Origin: Setophaga petechia
Lineage: Eukaryota > Chordata > Aves > Passeriformes > Parulidae
Length of the DNA stretch: 64,000 nt
NCBI GenBank assembly: GCA_024362935.1
Contig: JANCRA010000008.1
Span: 30,684,557-30,748,556 of the forward strand
Direction: 5' to 3'
Every line of letters starts with the position of its first letter. Positions within the stretch are counted from its first letter, which is position 1. The translations under genes and the position numbers were made by a program. Shown here in pieces: positions 60,501-64,000 of the stretch. The notes under the pieces were generated by a model. It searched no databases. It saw nothing but the letters and a program-made list of their open reading frames with translations, and had not been told where the DNA came from.

Positions 60501-62422
60501 CCAAGAGGCATAAATGGTAGCAAGGAAGTTCCTGTGAATGTTTTTGAAGTTAGAGGAAGACCAAGGATGTGGAAGTGCACTGCCAGATAAAAAGGTAGCT
60601 TTAAGCAGGTATTTGATGCAATTAATTGAAATAAAAAAGAAAAAGAGAGGCTGAAACATAAAGAAAACAGGTTAAAAACATTTGGATGAACTAGGCCTAG
60701 TTGGGGTCTGAAGGTTTGATAGAAATTCACTCTAGAGCATTTTTAAGAAACAGCCTTTGCAATGTCAAGCATATTTTTGGGAACTTGAATAAGGAGGACT
60801 GTAAGAGGTGAGATTTTGAAATCCACAAAGATATTAGAACAAACTACTGAACAACTAACTACAACATGTTGAAGGTGTTGAAGAGGTCGAGATTTTTATG
60901 TCAGAAGCCAATTCAGTTTATTCTGCAGTCCTTGTAAGAGAGGAGTTTTTACAATGGGGGTGGTGAGGCACTGGCACAGGCTGCCCAGAGGAGCTGTGGA
61001 TGCCCCCATCCCTGAAGAGTTCAAGGCCAGGTTGGATGTGAGCAGCCTGGTCTGCTGGAGGTGTCCCTGTCCACGGTAGGAAGCTTGGATCTACATGATG
61101 GTTCAAGGGTCCCTTCTAACCCAAGGGGTTCTGTGACTGTGTCTGATTTATCTCCATGTTCACAAGGTTTTCTGATACTACTGCACATGACATTTTTGAA
61201 AGCAAGCCCTGTTGTCAATTCTCCTTTTCTCCCTGCTCAACCACGAGGCTCACTGGCTTGTTAATCACACTAGAAAAGAGTTCTTGTAGTTCTGCATGCA
61301 GCAACAAGAATGGTCATGAAATCAAATCTGACAGCAGGTTCTTCTACAGTGCTACTGCCTGAGAACGCTCTTTTGATTTTAGGACACATAAAATGCTCAA
61401 ATCATTTTAAGTAATACTGCTTCTGCAGCAATCAAACTAATTACAGATATGGGAAGGGTTTAATCCTGATGGAACCAACCTTCTCACAAATCATCAGGAG
61501 AGAGCACTGGCCAGCACTAGGGCATAACAGACTTCTCCTGAAGACAGAATGGTAGAACAAAGATTGAAAGACATTTTATACAGAAAGGAGGGAAGACCAG
61601 CAAACATATCTGATTTCTAGCATGTCACGGTATGTTTTCAAAATCTTTTATTTAAATGGATTTATATTCCTTTCATGTCAGTTACCAAGTTAAAATGCTA
61701 AAGGAAGAGATGTTCTTCTTTACCTAGGAACTTGCTTCTCTTTTTCCATATATTGCATCAATGCTGTATTACATTGTCTCTGTCATATAAAAATCTTCCT
61801 GGTATTTCTTCACTAATTCAATGAAAATGGCCAAAATGATTACTTGCACACAATCAAGTGATTTGCAGGGGGCACAAAAGAAGCCAAGCTACCTTGAAAC
61901 ATAAATGAAATTATTCTGCTTCCTATGAAAAGTCCACTATTTCAAGATCCAAGGGTACAGGACCTTTGTCACAGAAGGCCATAGATATTTAATTTTTTAA
62001 CATATTTGAGCATTTTCTGCTTATCAAAATTCAGTCACAGGGCATGGCAAAAGTGTGGTGTAGGGAAAGAAATCTACTTCTTCATTAACAGTACTTTTCA
62101 ACTGAAATCTTATTTGTTTACTTCATTTGTATCTGGTCAGAGAAATTGCATACAGGATACAATGACAGAGATACAATAAACACAGAAATTAAATTCTACT
62201 ACCTTCTCCTAGAGTTGCAGATCTGGTTAAAGAGGCATCCTCCTGTCCTTTCAGTTGCCTTTGAAGTTCTTCTGCAGATTCAGAATGCAGCTGCAGGAAG
62301 TCCTTAATGGCAACTGAAGCTTCTTCTTTAATGGGATTTATCATTCTCTGCAGAACTGGGATGTCTTCCTGCCGGACTCGCAAGCACAACTTCTCCATCT
62401 CTCGCATGTTGGCACGGAGCTG
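54266..62422 (-). CDS. STX17: STX17, syntaxin-17, 3' part (last five coding exons)
   Basis: STX17 is the autophagosomal Qa-SNARE that pairs with SNAP29 and VAMP8 to fuse autophagosomes with lysosomes; it also acts at ER-mitochondria contacts. Five minus-strand exons join to 717 nt, 238 residues plus stop, corresponding to human residues from about 64 to the end. The first ~63 codons and the 5' end lie beyond 64000. Order: helical N-terminal region (QLRANMREMEKLCLRVR), a linker with the conserved Tyr of QIYSRLPEIP, the Qa-SNARE motif with the zero-layer Gln in SQQEKID, then a membrane hairpin of two glycine-zipper segments (VAGAVIGGVVGGPIGLLAG and VAGIAAALGGGILGFTGG) split by the conserved Lys of GFK. 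A basic tail (QRKKQK) ends the protein. The lysines acetylated in human (219 and 223) are conserved in TKNLGK. The human TBK1 phosphosite Ser202 is Arg. The frame is intact; the gene is convergent with ERP44. Confidence 0.95.
54506..55192 (-). other. STX17: STX17 last intron
   Basis: 687 bp. Nothing recognised apart from a long pyrimidine tract (minus strand) at the acceptor. Confidence 0.88.
55193..55279 (-). CDS. STX17: STX17 coding exon (SNARE motif, zero layer)
   Basis: 87 nt, 29 codons, SQQEKIDRIEEHVNSAAANV then EEGTKNLGK. It contains the zero-layer Gln and the C-terminal SNARE layers. Acceptor GCATCTAG, donor GTAGGG. Confidence 0.95.
55280..56824 (-). other. STX17: STX17 intron inside the SNARE motif
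   Basis: 1.5 kb. No gene or repeat recognised. Confidence 0.88.
56825..56875 (-). CDS. STX17: STX17 coding exon (start of SNARE motif)
   Basis: A 51-nt, 17-codon exon, DLVELSQLVTEFSLLVC, forming the N-terminal layers of the Qa-SNARE helix. Acceptor ATTTGCAG, donor GTAAGT. It is separated from the preceding exon by only 82 bases. Confidence 0.93.
56958..57076 (-). CDS. STX17: STX17 coding exon (linker)
   Basis: 119 nt, completing a Glu codon and then encoding TLYNTEVKDGSQSL, QIYSRLPEIPQEENAAESWE and SLKG. Acceptor CATTCAG, donor GTATGT, phase 0 at the 3' end. The Tyr corresponds to human Tyr157. Confidence 0.93.
57077..62202 (-). other. STX17: STX17 intron (5.1 kb)
   Basis: AT-rich intron carrying a CR1 fragment at 60935-61143. 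The 59950-60730 stretch is A-rich on the plus strand and has longer open frames on the minus strand, but I recognise no protein there. Confidence 0.85.
60935..61143 (+). mobile_element. CR1 LINE 3' fragment, plus orientation
   Basis: Diagnostic CR1 3' text: 'GGTGGTGAGGCACTGGCACA', 'GGCTGCCCAGAGGAGCTGTG', 'TTCAAGGCCAGGTTGGATGT' and 'GGTCCCTTCTAACCCAAGG' with a terminal TTCTGTGACTGTG. It is antisense to STX17, moderately diverged and 5'-truncated. Confidence 0.9.
62203..62422 (-). CDS. STX17: STX17 coding exon (N-terminal helical region)
   Basis: 220 nt encoding QLRANMREMEKLCLRVRQED through SLTRSATLGE plus one base. The acceptor is TTGCAGCAG, a NAGNAG, so the exon may begin at 62422 (with Gln) or 62419 (without). 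Donor GTAGTA. Confidence 0.92.
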
Positions 62423-64000
62423 CTGCAAGAGCATCAAGAGTTATTTTGTAGCTTACTGTGTGAAAACGCCTCCAGTGCGTGGGAAGCACCCATTATCTTT
62501 ATAATCAGGGGAGATACATTTTTTAAGCCATCACCACCACTATTTTGGATTTTTCTGGCTGTCGTTTTTGTACTTTATCCACTTCTCCAAGTCAGTTTGT
62601 TTTATTTTGGGTTTCAATTAAAGTATTTAACTAATTAATTCATTGTGTAATCACTGAAGTTATTTCTGTTTCTCTGGTCAGGTCTTTAGGTCTTTGCCAA
62701 AATATTTACACAAGTTTCAACAAGTTGTAATAATATCTGAGTAAAATAAGTGAGTGCTTCTCAAAATTTACTTTTTTTATAACAATAAGTGACTATGGTG
62801 ATCACAGGACCTCAGGATAGAGTCATTCATAACGCCCAACTACCCCAAAACTTTCGTTCAGGGACAAAGGAGAAGGATTACTTTTTTCTTTTATTTTTTC
62901 AGATGAACAACAAATACATTTGTTTGATTGGAATATCAAATTTAATAAAATATGTAAATACTTCTTTAGTTACAAGACTTCTGAGGAGATATAAATTGTT
63001 CACAACTAGCAAGAACTGTATGTGTACAGGCCTTTCAGATGAGATACATTTCTTTCTGCATTAAAAATAAAGGGGCTTTTAATTGCCTGGGCTTTAAAAA
63101 TACACACAAATTTTCTTTTCCTACAAATTAAAAGACAAAATTTACAGTTTAAATTATACCACTTACTGTTTTAGGACAGAGTTTTTATCTAATTATAAAA
63201 AAATACTAATAAAAATACATTCTCTGCATTACTTTACAGTGACACAATAAATTCTATTCTTTGTCACATTATTTACCAATTAATTTGAATACTCTTCTCA
63301 CAACAAAGCAAGAGAATGGATTGACACCAATGAGTGGTTAGAAATAGAAAGGCTTTCTTCCAGAATACAAACCAGGTACAGATCATGCCTTAGAGAGGTA
63401 AAATTGACTATCTGGAAAAGCAAGATCCAGATGGAACTAATTTCATTTATATACACTAGTGGAATTAATTGCTTTTAGTATTTATAAAAAAATAGTAGAA
63501 AATATTATTAGAGAAGAAGGAAGGAAATTATTCAACAACCTGTTGCACAAGCTTCCAAAGAAAGAACTATTGATTTGTAAAAATCATGTGGCAAATTACT
63601 AAGATTAGATTAGATTACACTGTATTCTTAAATTAAGAGTGCTATTAGCCAAATTAGGCTGCATTATTCAAGACTAACCTCAGGTAAAACCACTGATTGA
63701 CAATTAAAAGAAAGAGAGACAAAAAAAAAAAAAAAAAACAACTGTGGAAGACACTGAGCTGAATTAGAAACATGGTAGCCAGTAACTTTCCTCATCCATT
63801 CCTCATCTCAGTCTACCTCGTGCTTCCCGGTATCTTCCCCTCATGTGAGCCTCTGTGTACCCAGAAAAGGAGAATGTTGCACTTTCATATTGCACCATGG
63901 GCCAAAATTCTTGGTTTACAGAATCTTGGAATTTCATTTAAGTAACAAAATGGGACTATCAAAACACAACACTCAATCCTCTAATTTCTAGAACTATATG
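62423..64000 (-). other. STX17: STX17 upstream intron, running off the window
   Basis: No upstream STX17 exon (human residues 1-63) could be found on the minus strand here, so this is the 3' part of a larger intron. It is AT-rich, with a poly-A run at 63721-63739. Confidence 0.75.
63721..63739. repeat. Poly-A tract
   Basis: Run of about 19 A residues (one initial C-flanked block) in STX17 intronic sequence. It is not preceded by a recognisable retroposon. Confidence 0.75.

Noticed and set aside
59951..60730. Minus-strand ORFs of 131 and 87 residues in STX17 intron
   Set aside because: Phe/Ser/Leu-rich translations are what an A-rich plus strand yields on its complement; no known domain was seen.
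62423..64000. Search for the upstream STX17 exons (human residues 1-63)
   Set aside because: No minus-strand segment encodes the expected N-terminal sequence, so these exons are taken to lie beyond the window.
1..64000. tRNA, rRNA, CRISPR, bacterial-type operons or endogenous retroviral genes
   Set aside because: Nothing with the required structure was seen by reading. Covariance-model or repeat searches could not be run here and would be needed to exclude small RNAs.

Overview
The window is vertebrate nuclear DNA, almost certainly from a bird. It is AT-rich with one dense CpG island, the genes are split into GT-AG exons, and the only recognisable interspersed repeats are CR1 LINE fragments, the dominant retroposon of avian genomes. 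Two protein-coding genes are supported by translated exons, and a third is inferred from a splice donor and from synteny. The order INVS (minus, mostly off the left edge), ERP44 (plus), STX17 (minus, running off the right edge) matches the conserved INVS-ERP44-STX17 order known from human 9q31.

Positions 1-1560 are AT-rich non-coding DNA, probably the first intron of INVS. Positions about 1560-2720 are a CpG island that looks like a bidirectional promoter. It holds an ETS core fused to an ACTAYRNNNCCCR (ZNF143-type) element, a candidate RFX X-box, a consensus minus-strand donor that could end INVS exon 1, and ERP44 exon 1. ERP44 then runs from 2256 to 49071 in 12 coding exons. I could place every exon with consistent phases; they join into an intact 406-codon frame. 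The product is an endoplasmic reticulum thioredoxin-family chaperone with the CRFS active site, six mature cysteines, the pH/zinc histidines, and a C-terminal KDEL. Introns 1 (19.1 kb) and 4 (8.8 kb) account for most of the gene.

Positions 49072-49560 are the ERP44 3' UTR with two AATAAA signals. About 49560-51690 is an intergenic gap with no recognised gene, though it holds two unusually long unrecognised plus-strand ORFs. STX17 occupies the minus strand from about 51.7 kb (3' UTR) or 54266 (stop codon) to beyond 64000. Its last five coding exons are present: the end of the N-terminal region, the Qa-SNARE motif and the glycine-zipper membrane hairpin. The first ~63 codons and the promoter lie off the window.

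ERP44 and STX17 are convergent, and INVS and ERP44 are divergent. The proteins do not form one pathway: ERP44 performs thiol-mediated retention in the early secretory pathway, STX17 drives autophagosome-lysosome fusion, and INVS is a ciliary (nephronophthisis) protein. I found no tRNA, rRNA, CRISPR array, endogenous retrovirus or integrated element, and nothing I can defend as a wholly new system. The most interesting points are the promoter architecture, KDEL in place of the mammalian RDEL in ERP44, and an arginine at the STX17 position equivalent to human phospho-Ser202.
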